Made by a program: the position numbers and the translations under genes. Below are positions 53,488 to 64,000 of a DNA stretch of 64,000 nucleotides, piece after piece. Source of the stretch: Scandinavium sp002470465. GTDB taxonomy: Bacteria; Pseudomonadota; Gammaproteobacteria; Enterobacterales; Enterobacteriaceae. How positions within the stretch are numbered: the first letter of the stretch is position 1; each line of letters begins with the position of its first letter. Under the pieces are notes generated by a model that did not search any database, was not told the origin of the DNA, and saw only the letters and a program-made list of their open reading frames with translations. The stretch covers positions 186,001 to 250,000 of the forward strand of contig NZ_JBFLVD010000015.1 in the NCBI RefSeq assembly GCF_040750395.1, in the 5' to 3' direction.

Positions 53488-53667
53488 ATTACTATAAACA
53501 TTCATTTCAGATGTCCATGCTGTCATGGCTCTCAATACCGAACGTCAATTTTTGATGTGTCCGAGAAAAATCCATTTGGCGCAAAGTGTATTTTCTGTAA
53601 ATCGACAATGACGTTTGATAACAGCCATCAATTCAGCAAAAATGATATTTTAAGAAATAATACATAG
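53488..53667 (+). CDS. YmcF/YnfQ-like small cold-shock zinc-ribbon protein, apparent AUU start
   Basis: The segment IHFRCPCCHGSQYRTSIFDV followed by NPFGAKCIFCKSTMTFDN closely matches E. coli YmcF/YnfQ, small proteins made in cold shock and reported to start at a non-AUG codon. Two Cys-x-x-Cys pairs suggest zinc binding. No ATG, GTG or TTG lies at the homologous position; instead ATT (53488-53490) follows GAGG by eight bases and begins the frame exactly where the E. coli proteins begin (T-x-x-x-H-F-R). I therefore annotate an AUU start, 59 residues. The frame is open upstream to 53323 but that part is not family-like. Confidence 0.7.
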   Translation: MTINIHFRCPCCHGSQYRTSIFDVSEKNPFGAKCIFCKSTMTFDNSHQFSKNDILRNNT

Positions 53668-53757
53668 TTGCTCCGGGTTTGTTGTTAACAAACTATCGAG
53701 TCTCCTTTTGCAGGGATTTTATATCCATGAAAAAAATCAACAACTCCAGGGTGGCAT

Positions 53758-53985
53758 ATGAAAAAGGTAATCGTTTTTTTTAATGCTGAACCTTGCAAGG
53801 TCATTACCGTTCTTAAGGGCATTACATCTATCCGTAAGGAGTATCCAAACGGTGAAGAGACACATCTCCAGATAATGTCTGCCGGTTTTCCTTCGCTGAC
53901 GGGTGATCATGGCATTGTTTACGTAGCATCAGACAGAGAGCTGACTTCACAGGAGATCCGGGATGCTGCCAAAAAACATTTATGA
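53758..53985 (+). CDS. Hypothetical protein, 75 aa
   Basis: Unrecognised. Compact alpha/beta-looking soluble protein (MKKVIVFFNAEPCKVITVLK at the start, ELTSQEIRDAAKKHL at the end). AGGGTGGC stands a few bases before the ATG. An 18-codon frame starting at 53727 overlaps the start in another register and could act as a leader peptide. AT-rich like its neighbours. Confidence 0.6.
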   Translation: MKKVIVFFNAEPCKVITVLKGITSIRKEYPNGEETHLQIMSAGFPSLTGDHGIVYVASDRELTSQEIRDAAKKHL

Positions 53986-54225
53986 TATCTCTAAAATGTT
54001 TATCTTCCGTATCATGTTAAAACCTGGGTTTAATCACAACTATAACTCCCCCATTTTATCGGATAAATCATATACAAAAATAATAAGATAAAAATTATTG
54101 TTACCCTGCCCAGCATCATTTTTTGTTGTTCGTTATGACTCGAACAAAATTTCTGTTCAGAAAGTTATGAACTTAGACTGGTGCAGATTGTCTAAAAAAT
54201 CACTCTCAACAGAAAAGGTGATGCT

Positions 54226-54333
54226 ATGACATCCTTAATATTAACAACGGTCATTGCTGCATTTATTGGTTTGATGCTGCTCAGTCTGGTTCAAGTTTGG
54301 ATCGGTACATCTAACAATCCCGATAAACAGTAG
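54226..54333 (+). CDS. Candidate 35-aa single-span membrane peptide
   Basis: The frame begins MTSLILTTVIAAFIGLMLLS, one strongly hydrophobic helix, and ends in a polar tail (GTSNNPDKQ). AAAAGGTG lies about seven bases before the ATG. Size and layout are those of small stress-induced membrane proteins, but it is too short to assign. Confidence 0.5.
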   Translation: MTSLILTTVIAAFIGLMLLSLVQVWIGTSNNPDKQ

Positions 54334-54558
54334 TAAATTCAGGTGCCACATCAGAGAGACTTCCTGCCCAGTAACGGCCAACCGCGATACGTTCCTGCAC
54401 GGCGGTCAACAGCTTCTTCACGAAGATGTCTCCTGTATTGGTGCTTCAATCGTTTTCTTTACTTCTGCTGATTCCATGTACGATCACCTGGCATATCCAG
54501 ATGTAAATCTGTTCAGCACTCACCGGGGTATGTTCGTTGGCTCGCCAGCAACAATCAT

Positions 54559-54718
54559 CTAAGACTCAACTGCAAAGCAGCGCTTGAAAGTGGAAACAGC
54601 CAGCGAGCCACTGTCGTCGGCGCTAATCTCTGCAGAACACAGACAGTTTCCGTTGATAGCCTGCGGGATTTCTACTGTCCAGCCTTCCGAATTCAGACCA
54701 GGACTTCCTGCTACCTGT
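54559..54718 (-). pseudogene. Fragment of an unidentified, possibly phage tail, gene
   Basis: On the minus strand an open stretch of about 50 codons reads GWTVEIPQAINGNCLCSAEI and ends STFKRCFAVES-stop, with no start codon in a sensible place. A second fragment further on (54454 down to 54340; KKLLTAVQERIAVGRYWAGS) is in another frame. The interval 54334-54978 therefore looks like mixed prophage debris rather than intact genes. Confidence 0.4.
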
Positions 54719-54978
54719 TAAACCCCGATCGATTTTTTCGTTTCCCCTACATCTTCGTCATTGTATTTCAGAATACCGCCCAAACAATCGCACACTACCG
54801 GCAAGACTATCTTGATGAATACGTTCGTATCGAGGGGGCTGTTTGACCTTTCAAACAACCTCCATGGCGAAGTATTTGAAGTGATGAGTCCCGGTCAGCG
54901 TCAAATGCTCCAATCTCCATCACATTTGACTTTGCTGTGCCGATATCACGAATAGCACTGCTTCCTCAACCATAAGCA

Positions 54979-55155
54979 GCTCTCATCGCCAGCCAGATGG
55001 GGCATGAAAACGCAAAGATGGTTTACGAGGTATACTCAAAGTGGATCGGGGAAAGGGAGCAGGTTGCCTTAGTGAATGAAAAGCTTGAAAACATTTTGCC
55101 CCAAATGCGCCCCATTTGTCCGATAGTGCCCAGGAAGGTTTCACAACTTCAATGA
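54979..55155 (+). pseudogene. 3' remnant of a phage tyrosine integrase
   Basis: The last 58 codons of a lambda-type integrase: ASQMGHENAKMVYEVYSKW, with the catalytic tyrosine, then a charged tail to a TGA. The upstream two-thirds with the Arg-His-x-x-Arg catalytic residues are absent or scrambled. It lies 91 bp before nifJ and marks the decayed end of a prophage or island inserted between ydbJ/hslJ and nifJ. Confidence 0.75.
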
Positions 55156-55170
55156 GTTACACGGCAGTCC

Positions 55171-55176
55171 TATAAT
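55171..55176 (+). promoter_or_regulatory. Consensus -10 element upstream of nifJ
   Basis: TATAAT, 71 bp before the nifJ start and 16 bp after the integrase remnant stop. No good -35 hexamer is seen at 17 bp, so an activator may be needed. Confidence 0.4.
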
Positions 55177-55246
55177 AGAACAATAATTACAGGACTCGCC
55201 GAGGTTATCGCGGGTCCCTTTTTCTTGCGCAATGTAAGGGTGTCAC

Positions 55247-58771
<3,525 letters not shown>

Positions 58772-58797
58772 TTCCGTAAGCTGGTTCAGAAATAACT

Positions 58798-58831
58798 AAA
58801 AAAAGCCCGGACAGATGCCCGGGCTTTTCAT
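58798..58831 (+). terminator. nifJ intrinsic terminator
   Basis: AAAAGCCCGG / CCGGGCTTTT stem with an 8-base loop and flanking A and T runs; probably works in both directions. Confidence 0.9.
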
Positions 58832-58977
58832 TTCTGTTGAGAGAAAACGGAGATTTATTAACAGTACGCGGCGCCAGAAAAATGATATTCGTGGCAAATC
58901 AGGTATATTATGGTGTGGTTTTAGAACGGGATTACCCGTTCTGATTCTGCTTTGTATGGTGATGAAAACCCGCCCGC

Positions 58978-59589
58978 TCAGGCGGCTTTTTTTATGCTCA
59001 CAGCGCGCACGTAACAGGCGTACCCCGCAGAGGCCGCCAGGCACAGCATGTAGCCGAACATTTCGCTGCCTTCCTCTACTGCGTTTTTTACAACTCTGGC
59101 GTAGCCATCCTGCAATACTGCGCTCCACAGAACGTTCATGCCAAAAAGCCTTGAGAAGACCAGAATGGCGATTAACCCACTGATCATCACGCCATAATAA
59201 GGCGTACGGGTATACATATTTAATTCACGCAACGTTTCTGGCCATTTTTTCAACGGATACCACAGTGCGATGAAAGCTGCACCAAGAGCAAACCACACCC
59301 AGCTGCCATGAGCGATAACATCAAAGACAGCATCAAGTTCACGAATTAACATCGTCAGAAAGAAACCACCGACCAGAATGTTACAAAGCCGGAAAGCGTT
59401 AAAACGTTTTGCCAGAACAAAATGAATCATCACAATCGCAAGAAGGGTTATTTCCTGCACAACTTCGGTCGCTGAAACTTCGGATAAGTCGTCATGCCAG
59501 ACGGACATATCGAGCCATAAACAGAGCAGCGTGATCAGCGAGCCGCACGATACAACAAGAAAAAACAGCATGCTTTTTAATAAGGACAT
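58978..59589 (-). CDS. Polytopic inner-membrane protein of unknown function, 203 aa
   Basis: About six hydrophobic helices (MLFFLVVSCGSLITLLCLWL at the start; ITLLAIVMIHFVL, LVGGFFLTMLI, WVWFALGAAFIALWY, VMISGLIAILVFSRL and MFGYMLCLAASAGYACYV). The second loop has an acidic EVSATEVVQEI. The ATG at 59589 follows GAAGAGA; the longer frame to 59637 adds an unlikely N-terminus. No family name is recognised. It stands alone between nifJ and ttcA, where E. coli carries other genes and the Rac prophage. Confidence 0.75.
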   Translation of the reverse strand: MSLLKSMLFFLVVSCGSLITLLCLWLDMSVWHDDLSEVSATEVVQEITLLAIVMIHFVLAKRFNAFRLCNILVGGFFLTMLIRELDAVFDVIAHGSWVWFALGAAFIALWYPLKKWPETLRELNMYTRTPYYGVMISGLIAILVFSRLFGMNVLWSAVLQDGYARVVKNAVEEGSEMFGYMLCLAASAGYACYVRAVSIKKAA

Positions 59590-59832
59590 CAGATTCTCTT
59601 CATTCGGACAAATGCAAAGGATACCGTGATGGCTCAATCCTTTTTTTCACTTCGTGCTTCTTATTTACGTATTTTAACCTTTTGAGCGATACAGACAGCG
59701 TATTCCCTACGTCATCTGTCCGTTGTCCTGCGTCATTCATACCATAAATACGGAAGTCTAATTTTTATGCCATCCGTTTTTCTTCCGGTTTTCATCAACC
59801 ACAATGATTTCATCACCACAGGAGATGAAATC

Positions 59833-59997
59833 ATGAACAACGTCCACAGCTGGTTACGTAACCTGAAAAGCCATTGGCTGAAAGAGCCGAAAGATATGCC
59901 ATACCTGGGACCGTTTTACCTGACGCCAGCCGAGCGCTATGCGCTACTGAAGGAACTGCTGATGCCGCTCAGCGAAAGCCAAAAACCCGGCAAGTAA
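59833..59997 (+). CDS. Small hypothetical protein, 54 aa
   Basis: The frame begins MNNVHSWLRNLKSHWLKEPK and continues DMPYLGPFYLTPAERYALLK, a basic amphipathic N-terminus followed by a helical tail ending SQKPGK. AGGAG lies eight bases before the ATG at 59833; the open frame to 59767 is less likely. No known family; it lies 170 bp upstream of ttcA on the same strand. Confidence 0.6.
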   Translation: MNNVHSWLRNLKSHWLKEPKDMPYLGPFYLTPAERYALLKELLMPLSESQKPGK

Positions 59998-60166
59998 ATG
60001 CGCTGCGACAGAAATCACGCTGGCTTTCGGCGCTGTAATCCGTACCATACACGCCAGACTATCGACAGGACAGCCGTAGAGTGATGCTACACTCCCTATG
60101 AACCCTGATGTTCGTCAGTGCTCCTGACGCAGGCTGTCCTTTACCTTCGACCAGAGCCATCATTAC

Positions 60167-61102
60167 ATGTCGCAAAATCAAGAAGTTAGTAAGAAAGAAA
60201 TTTATAACCTGAACAAATTGCAAAAGCGTCTGCGTCGTAACGTGGGCGAAGCCATTGCCGATTTCAATATGATTGAAGAAGGCGATCGCATTATGGTCTG
60301 CCTGTCCGGCGGCAAAGACAGCTACACCATGCTGGAAATTCTGCGTAACCTGCAGCAGAGCGCACCGGTGAATTTCAGCCTGGTGGCGGTCAACCTCGAC
60401 CAGAAGCAGCCAGGGTTCCCTGAGCATATTCTGCCGGCTTATCTCGACACGCTTGGCGTTGAGTACAAAATCGTTGAAGAGAACACCTACGGCATCGTAA
60501 AAGAGAAGATCCCTGAAGGGAAAACCACCTGTTCCCTGTGCTCTCGCCTGCGTCGCGGTATTCTCTACCGCACTGCCACTGAGCTTGGCGCGACAAAAAT
60601 TGCGCTGGGCCATCACCGCGACGACATCCTGCAAACCCTGTTCCTGAATATGTTCTACGGCGGGAAAATGAAGGGTATGCCGCCGAAGCTGATGAGCGAT
60701 GACGGGAAGCACATCGTGATTCGCCCTCTGGCCTACTGCCGTGAGAAAGATATTGAACGCTTTGCCGAAGCAAAAGCCTATCCGATCATTCCATGCAACC
60801 TGTGCGGTTCGCAGCCAAACCTGCAGCGTCAGGTGATTGGCGACATGCTGCGCGACTGGGATAAGCGCTATCCGGGGCGTATCGAAACTATGTTCAGCGC
60901 GATGCAGAACGTGGTGCCTTCTCACCTGTGCGATACCGAAATGTTCGATTTCAAGGGCCTGACGCACGGTGCAGAAGTGGTAGACGGTGGCGATCTGGCC
61001 TTCGATCGCGAAGAGATCCCACTACAGCCTGCAGGCTGGCAGCCGGAAGATGACGAGTCCGACGTGCTTGCCAACCGACTCGACATCGTCGAAATCAAAT
61101 AA
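60167..61102 (+). CDS. ttcA: tRNA-cytidine(32) 2-sulfurtransferase TtcA
   Basis: A 311-residue PP-loop ATPase with an iron-sulfur cluster that thiolates C32 of certain tRNAs. The PP-loop SGGKDSYTML is at about 47-56; the two Cys-x-x-Cys motifs are CSLCSRLRRG (about 122-131) and CNLCGSQPN. GHHRDDILQTL is the other conserved ATPase segment. In E. coli ttcA is the attachment site of the Rac prophage; here the gene is complete and no prophage adjoins it. Confidence 0.96.
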   Translation: MSQNQEVSKKEIYNLNKLQKRLRRNVGEAIADFNMIEEGDRIMVCLSGGKDSYTMLEILRNLQQSAPVNFSLVAVNLDQKQPGFPEHILPAYLDTLGVEYKIVEENTYGIVKEKIPEGKTTCSLCSRLRRGILYRTATELGATKIALGHHRDDILQTLFLNMFYGGKMKGMPPKLMSDDGKHIVIRPLAYCREKDIERFAEAKAYPIIPCNLCGSQPNLQRQVIGDMLRDWDKRYPGRIETMFSAMQNVVPSHLCDTEMFDFKGLTHGAEVVDGGDLAFDREEIPLQPAGWQPEDDESDVLANRLDIVEIK

Positions 61103-61120
61103 GCCACTGAATCCTGCTTA

Positions 61121-61144
61121 AAGCCCTCGCCTGAGGGCTTTTTT
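61121..61144 (+). terminator. ttcA intrinsic terminator
   Basis: Stem AAGCCCTC / GAGGGCTT with loop GCCT and a run of T residues. Confidence 0.92.
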
Positions 61145-61155
61145 GTGCCTGCCGC

Positions 61156-61293
61156 TCAGTAATGCGGCGGCGGATCGATAATCGGATGCGGATCGGGATC
61201 AATCGGTGGCTCAGGTATGGGCTGAGGACGAGGGTTCGGGTCCGGTACGGGAACAGGATCGGTGGGTGTCGGATCGCTGAGTCGCCAGTTCAT
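61156..61293 (-). CDS. ynaL: Proline-rich small protein YnaL-like
   Basis: A 45-residue peptide starting MNWRLSDPTPTDPVPVPDPN and ending IIDPPPHY, about 40% proline and rich in aspartate, with no hydrophobic segment. AGGAGGT stands four bases before the ATG, a near-perfect ribosome site. E. coli has a proline-rich small protein, YnaL, in this neighbourhood, and I assign it on composition and context. Runs of proline make it a likely EF-P-dependent message. Confidence 0.7.
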   Translation of the reverse strand: MNWRLSDPTPTDPVPVPDPNPRPQPIPEPPIDPDPHPIIDPPPHY

Positions 61294-61390
61294 AATGACC
61301 TCCTGGACGTTGAACATCCCTTAAGGGTAGAAGGTCTGGCGCGAGAGGCAAAAAAGGTTATCGCAATTTGGGCTGCCAGATAGCGGCTAA

Positions 61391-61451
61391 ACCTTACCCG
61401 GCCTTCGGTGTGGGCCGAATTGTAGGCCAGGCAAGCATAGCGTCGCCGGGC
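61391..61451. repeat. REP-like element
   Basis: Degenerate inverted REP units (CCTTACCCGGCCTTCGGTG and GTAGGCCAGGCAAGCATAGC, ending CGCCGGGC) between ynaL and fnrS. Confidence 0.6.
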
Positions 61452-61458
61452 AAAAAGC

Positions 61459-61580
61459 AAAAAAAAGCCGACTTATCTAAGTCGGCGTCGTACGAATCAA
61501 TTGTGCTATGCAGTAATTCAAAAAAGGAAGTAAGACAATATGGAGCGCAACGCCCATCGCTTGACGTTGCATTCACCTGC
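61459..61580 (-). ncRNA. fnrS: FnrS, anaerobically induced small RNA
   Basis: On the minus strand the 122-base RNA starts GCAGGTGAATGCAACGTCAA, contains TTGCGCTCCATATTGTCTTA, and ends with the stem GCCGACTTA / TAAGTCGGC and eight T residues. This is almost identical to E. coli FnrS, an Hfq-dependent sRNA made under anaerobiosis that represses aerobic enzymes such as SodB, SodA and MetE. It lies between zntB and ttcA on this strand, as expected. An FNR-like box sits at about -42. Confidence 0.95.
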
Positions 61581-61615
61581 GGGAAAGATATTGCCCTGAA
61601 TGGGTAGTCCGTTTA

Positions 61616-61629
61616 TTGACTTCGCTCAA
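61616..61629 (-). promoter_or_regulatory. FNR box of fnrS
   Basis: TTGACTTCGCTCAA (TTGAG-CGAA-GTCAA on the fnrS strand) matches TTGAT-N4-ATCAA at eight of ten positions and is centred about 42 bases before the RNA 5' end, the class II activation position. Confidence 0.8.
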
Positions 61630-61674
61630 ATTAAACCGCGTTTTCGGCGCATTACCGGTCATAAAACTGATTTC

Positions 61675-62658
61675 TTACAACCATTTACTTCGATGTAACC
61701 ACCAGGTAACACCGCCGATCAGCACCACTAAGCCAATGCAAAACAATGAAAAACCAAACTGCCAGCCGCCGCCGGGAATACCGCCTAAGTTGACGCCAAA
61801 CAGGCCCGTCAGGAACGTGCTCGGCAAAAAGACCATCGCCATCAGCGACATGGTGTAGGTTCTGCGGGCCAGAGACTCCTGCATGACCTGCGCAATTTCA
61901 TCGGCCATCACGCCGGTACGGGCGATACAGGCGTCAATCTCATCCAGTCCTCGCCCCAGCCTGTCGGCAATATCCTGCATCCTCCGGCGATGATCGTCGC
62001 TCATCCAGGGAAAACGCTCGCTGGACAGCCGCGCGTACACATCACGCTGCGGCGCCATATAGCGGCGCATGACGATCAGCTGTTTGCGAAGCAGTGCCAG
62101 GAAACCGCGGGGTGGCACCTGCTGATCCAGCAGATTGTCTTCGAGATCGATAATCTTATCGTGCAGCTCCTCAATAAACTCACTGGCGTGATCGGTCAAC
62201 GCATCACAAACGTCCACCAGCCACCCGCCGCAGTCCGTCGGGCCTGTACCCTCTTCCAGATCTTTTACCACATCATCGAGCGCCAGCACTTTGCGCTGTC
62301 GGGTCGACACAATCAGGCGCTCGTCCATGTACAGCCGCATTGCGACCAACTGATCCGGACGTTCATCGGTGCTGCCGTTGATACAACGCAGGGTAATTAA
62401 CGTTCCTTCCCCAACGCGTGTGACGCGTGGGCGCAAACTGTCGCCCGCCAGCGCATCGCGCACGCTGTTTGGCAGCAGCGGCGTGGTCTCCAGCCATTGT
62501 GCGCTTTCAGGGTGGGTATAGTTGAGATGCAGCCAGCAGGGGTTGTCTTTATTGATAACCCGCTCATCCGTCATCGGGATGACGCCGCCCTTTCCGTCCA
62601 GCATCCAGGCAAACACCGCGTCAGGTACGTTCACTTCAGCTCCCTTAATGGCTTCCAC
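61675..62658 (-). CDS. zntB: Zinc transport protein ZntB (CorA family)
   Basis: A 327-residue pentameric channel-like transporter of the CorA superfamily with a long cytosolic N-terminal domain and two C-terminal helices. The pore signature is FGVNLGGIPGGGW (GVN in place of the GMN of CorA), typical of ZntB. It moves zinc across the inner membrane, coupled to protons in E. coli. The start is MEAIKGAEVNVPDAVFAWML. It lies upstream of fnrS on the same strand. Confidence 0.95.
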   Translation of the reverse strand: MEAIKGAEVNVPDAVFAWMLDGKGGVIPMTDERVINKDNPCWLHLNYTHPESAQWLETTPLLPNSVRDALAGDSLRPRVTRVGEGTLITLRCINGSTDERPDQLVAMRLYMDERLIVSTRQRKVLALDDVVKDLEEGTGPTDCGGWLVDVCDALTDHASEFIEELHDKIIDLEDNLLDQQVPPRGFLALLRKQLIVMRRYMAPQRDVYARLSSERFPWMSDDHRRRMQDIADRLGRGLDEIDACIARTGVMADEIAQVMQESLARRTYTMSLMAMVFLPSTFLTGLFGVNLGGIPGGGWQFGFSLFCIGLVVLIGGVTWWLHRSKWL

Positions 62659-62834
62659 AGCGCCTCCACTTATCGGGTCTTATGCAATGAAGTCTAGCCC
62701 GGCGAACGTAATTAACAATATGCACGCCCTCCATCGCACTGAATTTATTCATGAAAGCAGAATTATCTGGCAGGCACAAACCGTATGCAATCGTCAAATC
62801 GTGAATAAGGATAATTTCGGCATCCGGATATAAT

Positions 62835-62865
62835 AAAACGGGCCCGCAGAATGCAGGCCCGTTTT
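62835..62865 (-). terminator. Terminator of the chemoreceptor gene
   Basis: AAAACGGGCC / GGCCCGTTTT stem with an 11-base loop, flanked by A and T runs, 17 bp past the chemoreceptor stop codon; symmetrical, so possibly bidirectional. Confidence 0.88.
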
Positions 62866-62882
62866 ATCGCTCCAGGAGAGAA

Positions 62883-64000
62883 TTAAAAAGAGTGCCAGTA
62901 ATTTTGCTCACCACCGGAAACCGCTACCGCTGCTGGCTTTGAAGGCGTGGGTACCACAGCCTGTGCGGGTGCCTCATTTCCCAGGCGGAAATTACGCGTT
63001 CTGGTTTGTAATTCCACCACCTGATGTTTAAGCACATCAGACGAACCGGCCAGCTCCTCCACCACGGCGACGTTACTTTGCGTGACTTTCTCAAGCTCTG
63101 AAAGCGCCAGGGTTATCTGTTCGATGCCTTTTTCCTGCTGCAGCGTGGAACAAGAGATCTGCTCCATCAGACTGCTCAGCAGGCCCGATCCTGAGACAAT
63201 CTCCTGCATATTTTTCTCCGCCTCGGCAACAATATTCGCCCCCTGAGTCACATTATCGCTGGTGACGCTAATCAGGGTTTTGATATTTTTCGCCGCTTCG
63301 GCGCTACGATGAGCAAGATTACGCACCTCGCCTGCCACCACCGAGAACCCTTTCCCATGATCGCCTGCCCTTGCCGCTTCAACCGCCGCGTTCAGCGCCA
63401 GGATATTGGTCTGGAAGGCAATGCCGTCGATCATAGTGATAATCTCGGTCATCTGGCGGGCGCAGTCGGTAATGGACTGCATGTTGGTTGCCACATCGCC
63501 CATCAGCTCGCCTCCTTTCCGGGCACAGAGCGTGGCTTCTCCCGCACGGCCGCTGGCAAGACGAGTATTCTCAGCATTATTTTTGGTGCTGGCAGCAATC
63601 TCTTCCATGCTGGAGGCCGTCTGCATTAGCGTGGCCGACTGCTGCTCCGTCTTCACCGACAGTTCCGCGCTGCGATTCGCCAGCTGTTCGGAAAGCGTCA
63701 TTGCCGTTTGCGACGATGAGCGAATTTCCGATACCAGCGTGGAAATATTGCTCGACAAACTATTAATACCGGGAATTAAACGTCCTGCACAGTTATTACC
63801 AAATTCAGGGATATGCACTGAAATATTTCCGGAGACCACTTCATCAATGCTGCGCTTAACCGCATTAATGGGCGTCACCAGATATTTTGTCATATATAAC
63901 CATAATAAGGAGAGCGCTAGCAGCCAGCTGATATTAAGCATAATCAGGACGGCAGTATTGGCGGAAAATATCACTGCTAAAATATCGACAATAAAGACAA
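62883..64000 (-). CDS. Methyl-accepting chemotaxis protein, 3' part
   Basis: The gene continues past the right edge; about 372 codons are in the window. Visible are the second transmembrane helix (LIMLNISWLLALSLLWLYMT), a HAMP domain (VTPINAVKRSIDEVVSGNIS) and the signalling domain with hairpin tip IDGIAFQTNILALNAAVEAARAG. Methylation helices flank it. The C-terminus is GGEQNYWHSF, which resembles but is not the NWETF pentapeptide used by high-abundance receptors to tether CheR/CheB. The ligand domain is outside the window. The frame is open to the edge, so the GTG at 63974 is not its start. Confidence 0.92.
   Translation of the reverse strand, partial: VFIVDILAVIFSANTAVLIMLNISWLLALSLLWLYMTKYLVTPINAVKRSIDEVVSGNISVHIPEFGNNCAGRLIPGINSLSSNISTLVSEIRSSSQTAMTLSEQLANRSAELSVKTEQQSATLMQTASSMEEIAASTKNNAENTRLASGRAGEATLCARKGGELMGDVATNMQSITDCARQMTEIITMIDGIAFQTNILALNAAVEAARAGDHGKGFSVVAGEVRNLAHRSAEAAKNIKTLISVTSDNVTQGANIVAEAEKNMQEIVSGSGLLSSLMEQISCSTLQQEKGIEQITLALSELEKVTQSNVAVVEELAGSSDVLKHQVVELQTRTRNFRLGNEAPAQAVVPTPSKPAAVAVSGGEQNYWHSF

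Noticed and set aside
54761..54955. 64-codon frame in the prophage debris
   Set aside because: No convincing ribosome site or family similarity, and it overlaps other broken frames; not supported as a gene.

Overview
The window looks like the chromosome of an Enterobacteriaceae species close to Enterobacter (cloacae complex, Lelliottia or Leclercia). It is GC-rich. Nearly every backbone gene has a recognisable Escherichia coli counterpart, and the backbone order follows the E. coli ydcJ-to-zntB interval, read in the opposite direction to the K-12 map. Many intergenic gaps hold REP/BIME palindromes of the enterobacterial type.

Layout. 1-5.5 kb: an accessory cluster with an amino-acid binding protein fragment, a methionine-type aminotransferase, a YdhS-like flavoprotein, a LysR regulator and a type B carboxylesterase. 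5.5-14.3 kb: backbone ydcJ/ydcI, cybB, an intact gapC, an acyltransferase, a GFA-family protein, aldA and ydcF. 14.5-19.4 kb: an inserted efflux operon (MFS + HlyD + NodT lipoprotein), then an O-methyltransferase that carries an in-frame TGA near its 5' end. 19.4-24.6 kb: hrpA, azoR and a HokE-type type I toxin locus. 24.7-38.2 kb: the complete phenylacetate catabolon, paaABCDEFGHIJK with paaXY on the minus strand and divergent paaZ, with PaaX-like operators. 38.4-46.8 kb: tynA, feaB and feaR convert phenylethylamine to phenylacetaldehyde and then phenylacetate, which feeds the paa pathway. Here tynA is separated from feaB/feaR by about 3.4 kb of accessory DNA: an Hcp-like remnant, a small membrane protein, a C4-type antisense RNA with a downstream gene, a phosphoribosyltransferase and a RelE/NadS toxin-antitoxin pair. 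46.8-52.1 kb: ydbL-ynbE-ydbH, ldhA, hslJ, ydbJ. 52.2-55.2 kb: an AT-rich accessory stretch with a cold-shock protein, very small zinc-ribbon proteins (one apparently starting at AUU), a small membrane peptide and prophage debris ending in an integrase remnant. 55.2-64 kb: nifJ (ydbK), two small hypothetical genes, ttcA, ynaL, the sRNA FnrS, zntB and the 3' part of a chemoreceptor gene.

The main functional theme is aromatic amine and phenylacetate degradation. Paired 21-bp-spaced FeaR-type half-sites are visible upstream of both tynA and feaB, and TGATTC/GAATCA pairs lie at paaA/paaZ and at paaX. A second theme is anaerobic and redox metabolism (nifJ, ldhA, gapC, fnrS with an FNR-like box). 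The least-described material is the C4 RNA locus, the small cold-shock/zinc-ribbon cluster, the shared 33-bp promoter element at the left end, and the nonsense codon in the O-methyltransferase. All identifications are by reading; no database search was run.
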